In this document: in pieces, positions 26,719-35,185 of the stretch | Layout: every line of letters starts with the position of its first letter | How positions within the stretch are numbered: position 1 is the stretch's first letter | Assembly (NCBI RefSeq): GCF_022179645.1 | Contig: NZ_BPRA01000015.1 | Coordinates: forward strand, 1 to 64,000 | Source: Methylobacterium thuringiense | Lineage (GTDB): Bacteria > Pseudomonadota > Alphaproteobacteria > Rhizobiales > Beijerinckiaceae | DNA length: 64,000 nucleotides | Direction of reading: 5' to 3' | Notes under the pieces: model-generated | Databases searched by the model: none | The model's input: only the letters and a program-made list of their open reading frames with translations | What the model was told of the DNA's origin: nothing | Made by a program: the position numbers and the translations under genes

Positions 26719-27272
26719 GGGCGGCGCTTCGCTGACATCTCTCTCAAGACGGTCGAATTTAAAGCATCTCTCGGCCGAAAAACGCGTTAGCGCTACCGAG
26801 TGCACATGCAAATTCAAGCGCCACATGTTTTACTCGTTAAGATTGCATCTCCCACTTCTCTGCTCCCAGATCTGCGTCCTGCCGTCGAGAGCAGAGATGC
26901 AACAACTCGCAGCTTTTTGGGGTCGTCCTCTATCATGGTTGACGAGGCTGTCCTCACAGCGCGACTTCAAATCGTCAGTCGCACAAAGTCGCGTGCCGCA
27001 CTCAGCGAGACGCCGGCTGTTGATCTGGCGCTCTAAAAAAAGGCATGCCGTAACGAATCATTTCAAGACGATCAACAGGCTTTTATTCAGAAAATTTTCT
27101 AGTCTATCTTCGAATTTCTTAAATAACCGGATAAAATTATGGCCAATCAATATTGGCTATAAGCAGTCCTCAAGTTTTTATCTTGAGAATCTAAGAGTAT
27201 CTCCGCAGAAAAAGGGCGAGCAAGTTGCGGTACGCCCGGACGTTGACGAACTAATCTTCGATCGCTTCCTTA
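26719..27272. other. AT-rich gene-free stretch (554 nt)
   Basis: The lowest-GC part of the window. No frame with normal codon bias. Small palindromes occur: GCCAAT-CAAT-ATTGGC at 27142-27157 and CTCAAG-N7-CTTGAG at 27169-27187. It carries the promoter of the Sel1 gene (minus strand) and lies after the zur stop. It may be a border of acquired DNA. Confidence 0.5.
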
Positions 27273-27776
27273 TCAATGCCCCGGCGGCCCACCCCGCTCC
27301 CGGCACGCCCCGCACTCCCCCTCGACTTCGATGATCCGGCTCGTCGGCGTGAAGCCGGCTTCGGCCACCGCGTGGTGGAGCTGGCTCTCGATGGCCGGGG
27401 AGGTCATCTCGTCGATGCCGCCGCAACTGCGGCAGATCAGGAAGAGCAGGCCGTCGCGTTCGCCGTGGTCGTGGCCGCAGGAGACGAAGGCGTTGCGGCT
27501 GGCGATGCGGTGGACGAGGCCGTGCTCCGTGAGGAAATCGAGGGCGCGGTAGACCGAGACGGCGGCGACCCGCTTGCCCGATCCGCTCAGGCGCTCGGCG
27601 ATGTCGTAGGCGCCCATGGGCTTGGCCTGGCCGGCGACGGCGCCGAGCACGTCGCGGCGCAGGCGCGTGAACTGGAGGTCGCGCTCGCGGCAGAGCCGCT
27701 CGGCGCGGTCGAGCACGCTCTCGTGGTCGGCATGCCCGCAGGGGGCGCCGGATGGCTCGGCGGCGTGGTCGTGCAT
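27273..27776 (-). CDS. zur: Fur-family regulator, zinc-responsive (Zur)
   Basis: A 167-residue Fur-family repressor: winged HTH (QFTRLRRDVLGAVAGQAKPM, YDIAERLSGSGKRVAAVSVY, RALDFL) and a C-terminal metal domain with CRSCGG and CGACRE cysteine pairs and the His-rich HDHGERDGLLFLIC strand. Assignment to Zur rather than Fur rests on the divergent znu genes. It lacks nothing essential. The N-terminus contains an additional His/Cys run (MHDHAAEPSGAPCGHADHE). Confidence 0.88.
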   Translation of the reverse strand: MHDHAAEPSGAPCGHADHESVLDRAERLCRERDLQFTRLRRDVLGAVAGQAKPMGAYDIAERLSGSGKRVAAVSVYRALDFLTEHGLVHRIASRNAFVSCGHDHGERDGLLFLICRSCGGIDEMTSPAIESQLHHAVAEAGFTPTSRIIEVEGECGACRERGGPPGH

Positions 27777-27903
27777 CGTGGCGATCCTTCGCCTCCCTAA
27801 AGCGCTGTCCGACGCGATGGATGCCGGTCCATCGAAAGAAACGGCGTTCCGGCAGACACCCGCGCGCGTCTCGCCCGCAGGTCTGCCGATTGAAAGCCGG
27901 CAC

Positions 27904-27918
27904 TGTTACAGTGTATCA
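27904..27918. promoter_or_regulatory. Candidate Zur box
   Basis: TGTTACA-G-TGTATCA is an imperfect 7-1-7 palindrome that resembles the alphaproteobacterial Zur consensus TGTTATA-N-TATAACA. It sits midway between zur (start 27776) and the znu operon (start 28021), where a shared operator is expected. Confidence 0.5.
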
Positions 27919-28020
27919 GCCGCCCCTGAGAGTAGGCGCTCGGCCGTTTTTCGGCAACGACGACCCCGGTCGCCGCGACGTCGCTCCCACCGATTCCCTT
28001 TGAGACGGCCCTCGACCGGG

Positions 28021-28173
28021 ATGCCCATGACCCGCCGTCCCGACAGCGTTTCCTCCGAGACCGTTCGCGATGCGGCCGGCTCGCTATTCCGCGCCGGGAT
28101 CGGCGTGCGGCTCGTCGCGGCGCTCGCGCTCTCGGCCGTGCTCTGGGCCGCGATCCTCTGGGCGAGCGCATGA
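28021..28173 (+). CDS. Small single-pass membrane protein preceding znuC
   Basis: A 50-residue protein with a hydrophilic N-terminus (TRRPDSVSSETVRDAAG) and one C-terminal helix (VRLVAALALSAVLWAAILWA). Start at 28021 or 28027. Its stop overlaps the znuC ATG (ATGA), so it is the first gene of the zinc operon. It might be a small subunit or a leader peptide that couples translation; no family recognised. Confidence 0.6.
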   Translation: MPMTRRPDSVSSETVRDAAGSLFRAGIGVRLVAALALSAVLWAAILWASA

Positions 28174-29006
28174 GCGGCGGCATCCGCATCCGCGGCCTGA
28201 CGCTCGGCTACGACCGGCACCCGGCGATCCACCATCTCGACGGAACCATCGCGCCCGGCGACCTGCTCGCGCTGGTGGGGCCGAACGGGGCCGGCAAGTC
28301 GACGCTGCTGAAGGGGCTCGTCGGCGAAGTGCAGGTGCTCGAAGGGCGGATCGAGCGCGGGGCCGCGGCCGGCGCCATCGCCTACCTGCCGCAGGCCGCC
28401 GAGATCGACCGCGACTTCCCGCTCTCCGTGCTCGATCTCGTGGCCATGGGCCTGTGGCGGTGGCTCGGCGCCTGGCGCAGTCTTTTTCGGGGACGCGCCG
28501 AATGCGAGGCCGCGCTTGCGGCGGTCGGACTCTCGGGCTTCGAGGACCGGCCGATCGGGACGCTCTCGGGCGGGCAGTTCCAGCGGGCGCTGTTCGCGCG
28601 GCTGATCGTGCAGGACGCGCCGGTGATCCTGCTCGACGAGCCATTCACGGGGATCGACGCCCGCACCGTCGGCGACCTGCTCGCGCTGATCCGCGGCTGG
28701 CACGGCCAGGGTCGGACCGTCGTCGCGGCACTTCACGATCTCGGGCAGGTCCGCGCGCATTTCTCGAAGACGCTGCTGCTTGCCCGCGAACCGATCGCCT
28801 GGGGTCCGACGGCGGTCGTTCTGACCCCGCCGAACCTCGAGCGAGCGCGCCACCTGTCAGAAGCCTGGGACGAGACCGCAGCGATCTGCCGGCGCGACCA
28901 TGACGATCATGGCCACCACGATCACGCTGCCCATGCCGGCCATGGCGATCATCATGGCCATGATCATCCGGGGCATCACGGCGTGAAACGCGAGGCCGCG
29001 GAGTGA
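28170..29006 (+). CDS. znuC: Zinc ABC transporter ATP-binding protein with His-rich tail
   Basis: ATPase subunit for high-affinity Zn/Mn import at the inner membrane. The 278-residue product has Walker A (GPNGAGKSTLLKGL), the signature LSGGQFQRALFARL, Walker B (VILLDEPFTGID) and the switch His (ALHDLGQ). After the ABC domain, residues about 245-270 form a His/Asp-rich tail (DDHGHHDHAAHAGHGDHHGH) that may bind zinc. It is coupled to the small ORF before it and to znuB after it. The substrate-binding protein ZnuA is not in the window. Confidence 0.9.
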   Translation: MSGGIRIRGLTLGYDRHPAIHHLDGTIAPGDLLALVGPNGAGKSTLLKGLVGEVQVLEGRIERGAAAGAIAYLPQAAEIDRDFPLSVLDLVAMGLWRWLGAWRSLFRGRAECEAALAAVGLSGFEDRPIGTLSGGQFQRALFARLIVQDAPVILLDEPFTGIDARTVGDLLALIRGWHGQGRTVVAALHDLGQVRAHFSKTLLLAREPIAWGPTAVVLTPPNLERARHLSEAWDETAAICRRDHDDHGHHDHAAHAGHGDHHGHDHPGHHGVKREAAE

Positions 29007-29884
29007 TGGACGCCCTGATCAGTGGCCTCGTCGGCCCCTACGAATTCGGGTTCATGCGCCGGGCCCTGGTCGGCTGCCTCGCGCTGTCGCTCTCGGCGCC
29101 GCCCCTCGGCGTCTTCCTGATGCTGCGCCGCATGAGCCTGATGAGCGAAGCTATGAGCCACGCCATCCTGCCGGGCGCCGCCGCCGGCTTCCTCGTCGCC
29201 GGATTGTCGCTGCCCGCCATGACCTTGGGCGGCCTCGTAGCCGGCCTCGCGGTGGCGCTTCTGGCCGGATTCGTGACCCGCTCGACCATGCTCAAGGAGG
29301 ATGCGAGCCTCGCCGCCTTCTACCTGATCGCGCTGGCCGGCGGGGTCTTCCTGGTGTCGCTCAGGGGCTCGCAGGTCGACCTCCTGCACATCCTGTTCGG
29401 CAGCGTGCTGGCGCTGGACGACCCAGCCCTCTGGCTGATGGGCGGCGTCTCGACAGTGACGCTTCTCGCCCTCGCCGTGCTGTATCGCCCCCTGGTGATG
29501 GAGTGCGTCGACCCGCTCTATCTCCGCACCGTCAGCCGCGCCGGAGGGCCGGTCCACTACGCCTTCCTCGCCCTCGTGGTGATGAACCTCGTCGGCGGGT
29601 TCCAGGCGTTGGGCACGCTGCTCGCGGTCGGCTTGATGCTGCTCCCGGCGATCACCGCCCGCTTCTGGGCGAGCGACCTGTCGGGGCTGATTCCGGTGTC
29701 GATGCTGGTCTCGGTGATCGCGAGCGCGATCGGTCTCACGGTCTCATACAACGCCGAGATCCGGCTTCCGACCGGACCTGCGATCGTGCTGGCGGCGGGC
29801 GCGCTCTATATCCTGTCGATGCTGGTCGGGCCGCGCGGCGGGTTGCTGCAGCGCCTCGTCCGCCGACGGCATCTCGAAGCCTGA
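29006..29884 (+). CDS. znuB: Zinc ABC transporter permease
   Basis: Membrane-spanning subunit of the zinc importer, 292 residues, of the ABC-3 family, with eight or more predicted helices (PPLGVFLMLRRMSLMSEAMS, HAILPGAAAGFLVAG, GFQALGTLLAVGLMLLPA). The ATG at 29006 overlaps the znuC stop by 1 nt (TGATG). It completes the ZnuC/ZnuB pair under the proposed Zur control. Confidence 0.9.
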   Translation: MDALISGLVGPYEFGFMRRALVGCLALSLSAPPLGVFLMLRRMSLMSEAMSHAILPGAAAGFLVAGLSLPAMTLGGLVAGLAVALLAGFVTRSTMLKEDASLAAFYLIALAGGVFLVSLRGSQVDLLHILFGSVLALDDPALWLMGGVSTVTLLALAVLYRPLVMECVDPLYLRTVSRAGGPVHYAFLALVVMNLVGGFQALGTLLAVGLMLLPAITARFWASDLSGLIPVSMLVSVIASAIGLTVSYNAEIRLPTGPAIVLAAGALYILSMLVGPRGGLLQRLVRRRHLEA

Positions 29885-29939
29885 TCAGAACAGCCGGCTC
29901 TTCGCCCAAGCGCTTGAGAAGCATCGCGGAATTCCGCGC

Positions 29940-30581
29940 TCAGTTCATCAGATGTGCAAGTCCGGGGATGTAGCCCGACGCCCAGGCGAGCGCGCTCATG
30001 ATGCTGGCGAACAAGGTGTAGACGAAGCCGATCGAGATCCCGACGCCGATCCCGCCGAAGACCAGCCCGATCAGCACCACAATCCCGTCCCGCTCCACCA
30101 GCCCGAGGCCGATCAGCGAGATTGCGAGCCCGAGCGGGATCTGCCCGAAGAACGGCGGCGCAACGATCAGCGCCAGCGACAACGCCAGCAGCGTCACGCC
30201 CATGCCCCGCATGCCGAGCGCGGAATCGAACACGCTCATGCGTGGCTGCGACCAGCGTTCCAGCCGCTGCAGCAGGGGCACCGCCCGCGTTACCGCTTTC
30301 TCGACGGTCGCGCGCGCGATCGAGGCATTGAGGATTTTTTTCGGAAGCCAGGGGGCTGCCATGCCGGCCGTGATCTGCACTGCGACGAGCAGTAGCAGCA
30401 GCCCACAGACCAGTGGGATCGGCGGCGGCATCGGCAGGCAATTGGGTAGGCCGAGCAGAACCACGAGCAGCGCGAAGGCACGGTCCTGCAGCACGGCAAC
30501 GATGTCGCCGACCGAGAGCCGTTCCCCCTCCTGGCTCGCGAGCACGGTGAGGACGTCAGAAGTTCGTGCGCCGGAGGACAA
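29940..30581 (-). CDS. ExoD-family membrane protein
   Basis: A 213-residue integral membrane protein of the ExoD family, first linked to exopolysaccharide synthesis in Sinorhizobium. Landmarks are GERLSVGDIVAVLQDRAFAL, LGLPNCLPMPPPIP and the C-terminal helices. The true start is uncertain: TTG at 30581 (LSSGARTSDVL) fits family length, while TTG at 30674 would add a basic 31-residue extension. Confidence 0.8.
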   Translation of the reverse strand: MSSGARTSDVLTVLASQEGERLSVGDIVAVLQDRAFALLVVLLGLPNCLPMPPPIPLVCGLLLLLVAVQITAGMAAPWLPKKILNASIARATVEKAVTRAVPLLQRLERWSQPRMSVFDSALGMRGMGVTLLALSLALIVAPPFFGQIPLGLAISLIGLGLVERDGIVVLIGLVFGGIGVGISIGFVYTLFASIMSALAWASGYIPGLAHLMN

Positions 30582-30866
30582 AAGGGCTCGGCCCTGAGCT
30601 TTGCGTTTCCGGCGGGGCTCTAGCCTACCCCGGCGATTCCGCCAAGCGAGCGGGGTCGAACCGAGCCTGGCCAAGGAGTCCGCCTGTGCGGGCGGTCTCC
30701 AGGTTGCAAAAACTTACAAATTCTCAATTTCAAGTTTTCTTCAAGCCAGAATGTGCCATTAATGCAGCTGAATTTCAATCAATACTGACATTCACAGCTT
30801 TATACGGGTGCTAGTCTGTTTTTCACATCGCGATCGATTATCGTCCTTGCCGGGAGCGATGCGCAC

Positions 30867-31616
30867 GTGTGGAACGACCCTATCCGTCGAACGCGGGGAA
30901 GACGAGGCTATGTCGCCGTACTCGGCGGCCTGAGCCTGTTTTCCTTTGCGGCGCCGAGTGCTGCCAAGGACGAGGCCGTCAACGCCGTCCTGTTCGGCAG
31001 CATGGATACCGGGACCTCACTCTTCACCAGCGGTGGCTTCAAGGCTGCGCCCGATCGGGTCGACCGCGAGGGTTTTGCGGTGCTGGCCGTCGTCGGCGCG
31101 GGTGCGCGGCGAGAGCAGGCACCGGCTGCAGTCAACGGGACACTTCCGACGCTGGTACGCATCACGGGTCTCGCAGCGCTGCTCGGCGGCTATCAGTTCT
31201 TCTTCGATTGGGGCGTGCTCGGCCTCTTCGCCGGGCCGGAGGGATCGGTGGAAACCCTGGTGGGGAACGGGAGCTTCGGTGCCATCGAGACGCGGTTCGG
31301 TGCACGGCTCCAAGGCGAGGTCTGGGCCCGGCCGAGCGAGAATACGCTCACCACGGTCACGCTCGTCATGGGCTCGGCACGCTGGGATGCCTATGGCCGC
31401 GTCTCTGCCGGTTATCGTGTCCTCGGCGCCTATCTCGGACCGGAAGCCGCCGCCTACGCCGACCGCACCGGCTATGGACGGTTCAGCCTCGGCCTGCACG
31501 CCACTGATTTCGGCTTCGGCGACTTCAAGTTTCGCGTGTCGGGCGGCTACTCTTACGAGCGCGAGACGGAGCGGATGGGCCCTTACCTGTCGGTGGCGGG
31601 TTGGGTGCCGCTCTGA
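30867..31616 (+). CDS. bcsS: Cellulose biosynthesis protein BcsS
   Basis: A secreted 249-residue protein with signal peptide (about residues 15-33; YVAVLGGLSLFSFAAPSAAK) and a C-terminal pattern of amphipathic strands (GRVSAGYRVLGAYLGPEA, GYGRFSLGLHATDFGF, YLSVAGWVPL) consistent with an outer-membrane barrel. It matches the BcsS family found beside alphaproteobacterial cellulose operons, but no bcsA/B/C is in the window. GTG start at 30867. The upstream 285 nt is AT-rich and should hold the promoter. Its 3' end overlaps the convergent photolyase by 92 nt. Confidence 0.72.
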   Translation: MWNDPIRRTRGRRGYVAVLGGLSLFSFAAPSAAKDEAVNAVLFGSMDTGTSLFTSGGFKAAPDRVDREGFAVLAVVGAGARREQAPAAVNGTLPTLVRITGLAALLGGYQFFFDWGVLGLFAGPEGSVETLVGNGSFGAIETRFGARLQGEVWARPSENTLTTVTLVMGSARWDAYGRVSAGYRVLGAYLGPEAAAYADRTGYGRFSLGLHATDFGFGDFKFRVSGGYSYERETERMGPYLSVAGWVPL

Positions 31617-33162
31617 CCGTTTCGGCACTGTCGGGAGCAGACCGCAGCGAAGCCAGGAACCGGTCGGCATCCGCAGTCACCTCGGCGCGGCGCTCTTCGC
31701 TCATGCGGCCCAGCGTCCGGTACGGCATCGCCATGCGCGGATTCTTGTCGAGGCGATCGGCATTGCGGATCAGGAAATCCCAGTAGAGGTAATTGAACGG
31801 ACAGGCCTTTTCGCCGGTCTTCGCCTTCACGTCGTAAGCGCAGGAGCCGCAATAATCCGACATCCGGTCGATATAGGCGCCGGAGGCCGCATAGGGCTTC
31901 GAGCCCATCACGCCGCCATCGGCCCACAGCACCATGCCGTGGACGTTGGGCAGCTCGACCCATTCGTAGGCGTCGGCGTAGACGATCAGGTACCATTCCT
32001 CGACCTGCCGCGGTTCGATCCCGGCGAGTAGCGCGAAGTTGCCGAGCACCATCAGGCGCTGGATGTGGTGGGCGTAGGCGTGGTCGCGCGTCTCCGAGAT
32101 GCACTGGTGCAGGCAATTCATCTCCGTCTCGGCCGACCAGTAGAACCAGGGGAGGTCGCGCCCGGCCCCGAGGGCGTTGGTCTCGGCGTAGCCCGGCATC
32201 CGGGTCCAGTAGAGGCCGCGCACGTATTCCCGCCAGCCGAGGATCTGGCGAATGAAGCCTTCGACGGCGTTTAGCGGCGCCTTGCCATCGCGAAACGCGC
32301 GCTCGGCTGCCCGGCAGACCTCTTCGGCCGTGAGCAGGCCCGCATTGAGCGGAGGCGAGATCAGCGCGTGATAGAGAAACGGTGCACCCTGGCGCATCGC
32401 ATCCTGGTAATCGCCGAAGGTGGGCATGCAAGCGGTGATGAAGTGCTTCAGCGCCGCCAGCGCGTCCTTGCGCGTGACCGGCCACCTGAAACCGTCGAGT
32501 GTGCCGAAATGATCGCCGAATTCCCTGGCGACCAGAGCCATACACTCCTGGGTGACCGCATCCGGCGGGAAGCCGGTGCGATCGGGCGCCGCGAGATCCC
32601 TCGGCAGGCGCTTGCGGTTCTCGGAATCGAAGTTCCACTGCCCACCCTCGGGCTCTTTGCCGTCCATCAGCCAGCCCGTGCGGCGGCGCATCTCGCGGTA
32701 GAAGGTCTCCATCCGCAGCGCCTTGCGATCCCCGGCCCAGGCCTCGAAGGCGGTGCGCGAGCACAGGAAGCGGTTGTCCTCGCGGATCTCGACGGACGGC
32801 GACAGATCCTCGCGCCAGTTCTGCATCATCTCCCAGACGCGCCACTCGCCGGGCTCGGTCACGACGACTTTTTCGGAGTTGTGCCGTCCGATCGCGCGTT
32901 CCAGTTCACCGGTGAACGAGCCGGTGTTGTCGCCGTCGTCAAGGCGCACGTAATCGACCGTAATCCCCTCGGCTTCGAGCTCGGCCGCAAAATGGCGCAT
33001 GGCCGAAAACACGAAAACGATCTTCTGCTGGTGGTGGCGAGCGTAAGTCGCCTCCTCCCGCACCTCGACCATGAGGACGACATCAGTGTCCGGATCGAGA
33101 TCGGTCAGCGAGGCGATGCGCCGATGCAGTTGGTCGCCCAGCACGAAGCGCAGCGTCTTCAC
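31525..33162 (-). CDS. Iron-sulfur bacterial cryptochrome/(6-4) photolyase (FeS-BCP, PhrB/CryB type)
   Basis: Light-dependent DNA repair or photoreceptor flavoprotein, 545 residues. The four cluster ligands of FeS-BCPs are visible at C350, C438, C441 and C454 (EMNCLHQC, DYCGSCAYD, EKACPFNY), exactly the positions of Agrobacterium PhrB, and the His pair at 365/366 (YAHHIQRL) matches the (6-4) repair site. Domain order: N-terminal Rossmann (FVLGDQLH), helical FAD domain. Expected cofactors are FAD, a [4Fe-4S] cluster and a lumazine antenna (family knowledge). It is 5 nt downstream of an SDR gene on the same strand. Confidence 0.93.
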   Translation of the reverse strand: MKTLRFVLGDQLHRRIASLTDLDPDTDVVLMVEVREEATYARHHQQKIVFVFSAMRHFAAELEAEGITVDYVRLDDGDNTGSFTGELERAIGRHNSEKVVVTEPGEWRVWEMMQNWREDLSPSVEIREDNRFLCSRTAFEAWAGDRKALRMETFYREMRRRTGWLMDGKEPEGGQWNFDSENRKRLPRDLAAPDRTGFPPDAVTQECMALVAREFGDHFGTLDGFRWPVTRKDALAALKHFITACMPTFGDYQDAMRQGAPFLYHALISPPLNAGLLTAEEVCRAAERAFRDGKAPLNAVEGFIRQILGWREYVRGLYWTRMPGYAETNALGAGRDLPWFYWSAETEMNCLHQCISETRDHAYAHHIQRLMVLGNFALLAGIEPRQVEEWYLIVYADAYEWVELPNVHGMVLWADGGVMGSKPYAASGAYIDRMSDYCGSCAYDVKAKTGEKACPFNYLYWDFLIRNADRLDKNPRMAMPYRTLGRMSEERRAEVTADADRFLASLRSAPDSAETVRAAPNPPPTGKGPSAPSRARKSSRPTRET

Positions 33163-33167
33163 CCGGC

Positions 33168-33902
33168 TCAGCCCTTGGTGCGAAGCTGCGAGCGGCCGCC
33201 GTCGACGCCGATGATCTGCCCGGTCATGTAGGCAGCCTCCGCGCTCACGAGGAAGCTCGCCAGCGCCGCGACGTCCTCCGCCGTTCCGAGGCGCTGCAGG
33301 GCGTGCATCGCGGCGATGCCGGAGGCGAGCGTCTCGTTGCGGGTGATGCCTTCGGCTAGCGGGGTGCGCGTCAGAGACGGGGCGACCACGTTGATGCGGA
33401 TTTTAGGGGCGAGTTCGGCTGCGAGGGAGAGGGCCAGCCCCTCGACCGCACCCTTGGCCATCGCCACCGAGGCGTGGTGGGCGAAACCCTGCGCGACGGC
33501 AACGGTGGAGAACAGCACGACGCCCGCGCCGGCTTCGCCCGCGCCGGCCTTGAGCGCCCGAGCCGCGGACTGGACCGCGAGAAAGGCCCCGAGCGCATTG
33601 ATGCGGAAATCGTCGATCGCCGTTTCGGCCGTGACCTTCGGCAGCGGCGCAAGGTTGATGGTGCCCACCGCGTAGACGAGACCGCCGAGCCGATCGCCGG
33701 CCTCTTCGGCCACGCGCGCGAACAGGTTCGGGTCGGTGACATTGCCGGCGGTGAAACCGGTCTCGCCAAGTTCCGCGACCGCTGCTTCGAGTCGTCCGGC
33801 ATCACGAGCCACCAGATGGAGCGGGTAGCCGCGTGTCCGAAGCATGCGGGCCGTGGCGAGGCCGATACCGCCGGTTCCGCCGTAGATGACGACCCGTTCC
33901 AT
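33168..33902 (-). CDS. Short-chain dehydrogenase/reductase-like protein lacking the catalytic Tyr
   Basis: A 244-residue SDR with the nucleotide-binding GGTGGIGLATARML and NxAG-like sites (LVYAVGTIN). The catalytic Ser is present (LFSTVAVAQG), but the YxxxK position reads VAMAK, so the general-acid Tyr is replaced by Val. Either it uses another residue or it is not a classical reductase. It ends 5 nt before the FeS-cryptochrome start, so they form an operon; a functional link to it is inference. Confidence 0.85.
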   Translation of the reverse strand: MERVVIYGGTGGIGLATARMLRTRGYPLHLVARDAGRLEAAVAELGETGFTAGNVTDPNLFARVAEEAGDRLGGLVYAVGTINLAPLPKVTAETAIDDFRINALGAFLAVQSAARALKAGAGEAGAGVVLFSTVAVAQGFAHHASVAMAKGAVEGLALSLAAELAPKIRINVVAPSLTRTPLAEGITRNETLASGIAAMHALQRLGTAEDVAALASFLVSAEAAYMTGQIIGVDGGRSQLRTKG

Positions 33903-34031
33903 CGCTACTGCTCCATGCGAGACTCGAACGTGCGTCCCTGCCGACTAGCTATGGCGGAGCGTTTCGCGGGGGAGTTGCCCGCCCGGGATATCCCAGCGCG
34001 TAACGTCGCAGCCGGCACGACAGGAACCAGG

Positions 34032-34898
34032 ATGAAGTTCGCGTTTGCCGGTATCGACTTCCTCGGGAGCGTATTCGACGGGCTGGTCGAGGCCGGCTGG
34101 GAGCCGATCAAGCTGTTCACCCGGCCCTGCGACGGCATCTACGACTTCAACGACACCGTGGTGGCCCAGGCGCGCGCACGAAGGATTCCGATCCAGCTCT
34201 CGCGGCTCAAGCCGGAGGACATCATCGCGCTGCATCAGGCCCATGGCCGCGATTGGGCGCTGGTGGTGGCCGGCTACCCCTGGCGGGTGACCGGCTGGCA
34301 GGGCCGCCTGCGCCACGCCATCAACTTCCACCCCTCGCCCCTGCCGACGGGACGCGGGCCTTATCCGCTCTTCAAGGCCATCTACGATTCCTACGAGAGC
34401 TGGGGCGTCACCGCCCACGTGCTGGCCGAGGACGGGTTCGACACCGGCGACATCCTCGCCCAGGACATCTTTTCCGTCGATCCCCGCGAAACGCACGAGA
34501 CCTTGTTGAGCAAGTGCCGCATGGCCGCCCAGCGGCTAGCCTCGGGGCCGATCGCGAAGGACATCGCCGGCCGCTGGCGCAGCCCCGAGCCGCAGGGCGA
34601 CGGCTCCTACTGGCCGCGGGTGACGGATGCCGACCGCACCCTCGACTTCCGCCAGGACGTCGCGGACGTGCTCCGCCGCATCCGGGCCTTCGGCGCGATC
34701 GAGGCCATCGCCCGGCTCGGCGACGCCCGCGTCTACGTCGCTTCGGCGGAGGGCTGGACCGAACCGCACCGCCATACGCCCGGCGCGATCGTCCACCGCT
34801 ACCGCCGCCACACGGTCATCGCCGCCCGCGACGGCTACGTGCAGCTCGACCGCTGGAGCCCGATCCCCCTGTCAGAGGCCGGCAAGGTCGGGCGCTGA
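34032..34898 (+). CDS. Formyltransferase-family protein (Fmt-like)
   Basis: A 288-residue protein with the formyl-transferase N-domain: INFHPSPLPTGRGPYP carries the catalytic Asn/His and GVTAHVLAEDGFDTGDIL carries the catalytic Asp. It is shorter than Fmt (about 310) and lacks the usual N-terminal RIVFAGTP form (MKFAFAGIDFLGS). It could transfer a formyl group to a sugar or amine, or hydrolyse formyl-tetrahydrofolate. ATG at 34032 follows a GGAACCAGG segment. It is divergent from the SDR gene and directly followed by the DUF2256 gene. Confidence 0.8.
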   Translation: MKFAFAGIDFLGSVFDGLVEAGWEPIKLFTRPCDGIYDFNDTVVAQARARRIPIQLSRLKPEDIIALHQAHGRDWALVVAGYPWRVTGWQGRLRHAINFHPSPLPTGRGPYPLFKAIYDSYESWGVTAHVLAEDGFDTGDILAQDIFSVDPRETHETLLSKCRMAAQRLASGPIAKDIAGRWRSPEPQGDGSYWPRVTDADRTLDFRQDVADVLRRIRAFGAIEAIARLGDARVYVASAEGWTEPHRHTPGAIVHRYRRHTVIAARDGYVQLDRWSPIPLSEAGKVGR

Positions 34899-34901
34899 AC
34901 C

Positions 34902-35057
34902 ATGGCCCGGATGCGAAGCAAGGCCGACCTGCCCCAGAAGATCTGCGCCCAATGCGGGCGACCTTTCGCGTGGCGAAAGAAGTGGGAGCGGGTCTGGGAC
35001 GAAGTTCGCTATTGTTCGGATCGCTGCCGGTCGGATGCGAAACGCGCAAGAGGCTGA
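34902..35057 (+). CDS. DUF2256 zinc-ribbon protein
   Basis: A 51-residue protein with the pattern [15 protein letters not shown], then [16 protein letters not shown], a Cys4 site of the DUF2256 family. Starts 4 nt after the formyltransferase stop. DUF2256 genes often lie beside cryptochrome/photolyase genes, as here (the FeS-cryptochrome is 1.7 kb away on the other strand). Function unknown. Too short to be seen in most ORF screens. Confidence 0.8.
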   Translation: MARMRSKADLPQKICAQCGRPFAWRKKWERVWDEVRYCSDRCRSDAKRARG

Positions 35058-35085
35058 GCTACGACGATCGTTCAGACAACAGCCC

Positions 35086-35175
35086 CGTCGTTGCGAGCGC
35101 AGCGAAGCAATCCAGGGCCAACGCTCCAACGTCGCGGGTGTGGCGCTGGATTTCTTCGCTGCGCTCGCAATGACG
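35086..35175. repeat. Dispersed palindromic element with 30-nt arms
   Basis: The left arm 35086-35115 and the right arm 35146-35175 match each other as reverse complements at 28 of 30 positions (core TTGCGAGCGCAGCGAAG). A related, more degenerate copy occurs at about 57423-57486. Typical alphaproteobacterial intergenic repeat, able to form a strong hairpin that may also stop transcription after the DUF2256 gene. Confidence 0.8.
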
Positions 35176-35185
35176 GCAGAACGGT

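Noticed and set aside
26717-27334. 205-aa plus-strand frame in the AT-rich stretch
   Set aside because: Composition (Ser/Arg/Leu, many Cys) unlike any protein; overlaps the zur 3' end and the Sel1 signal peptide.
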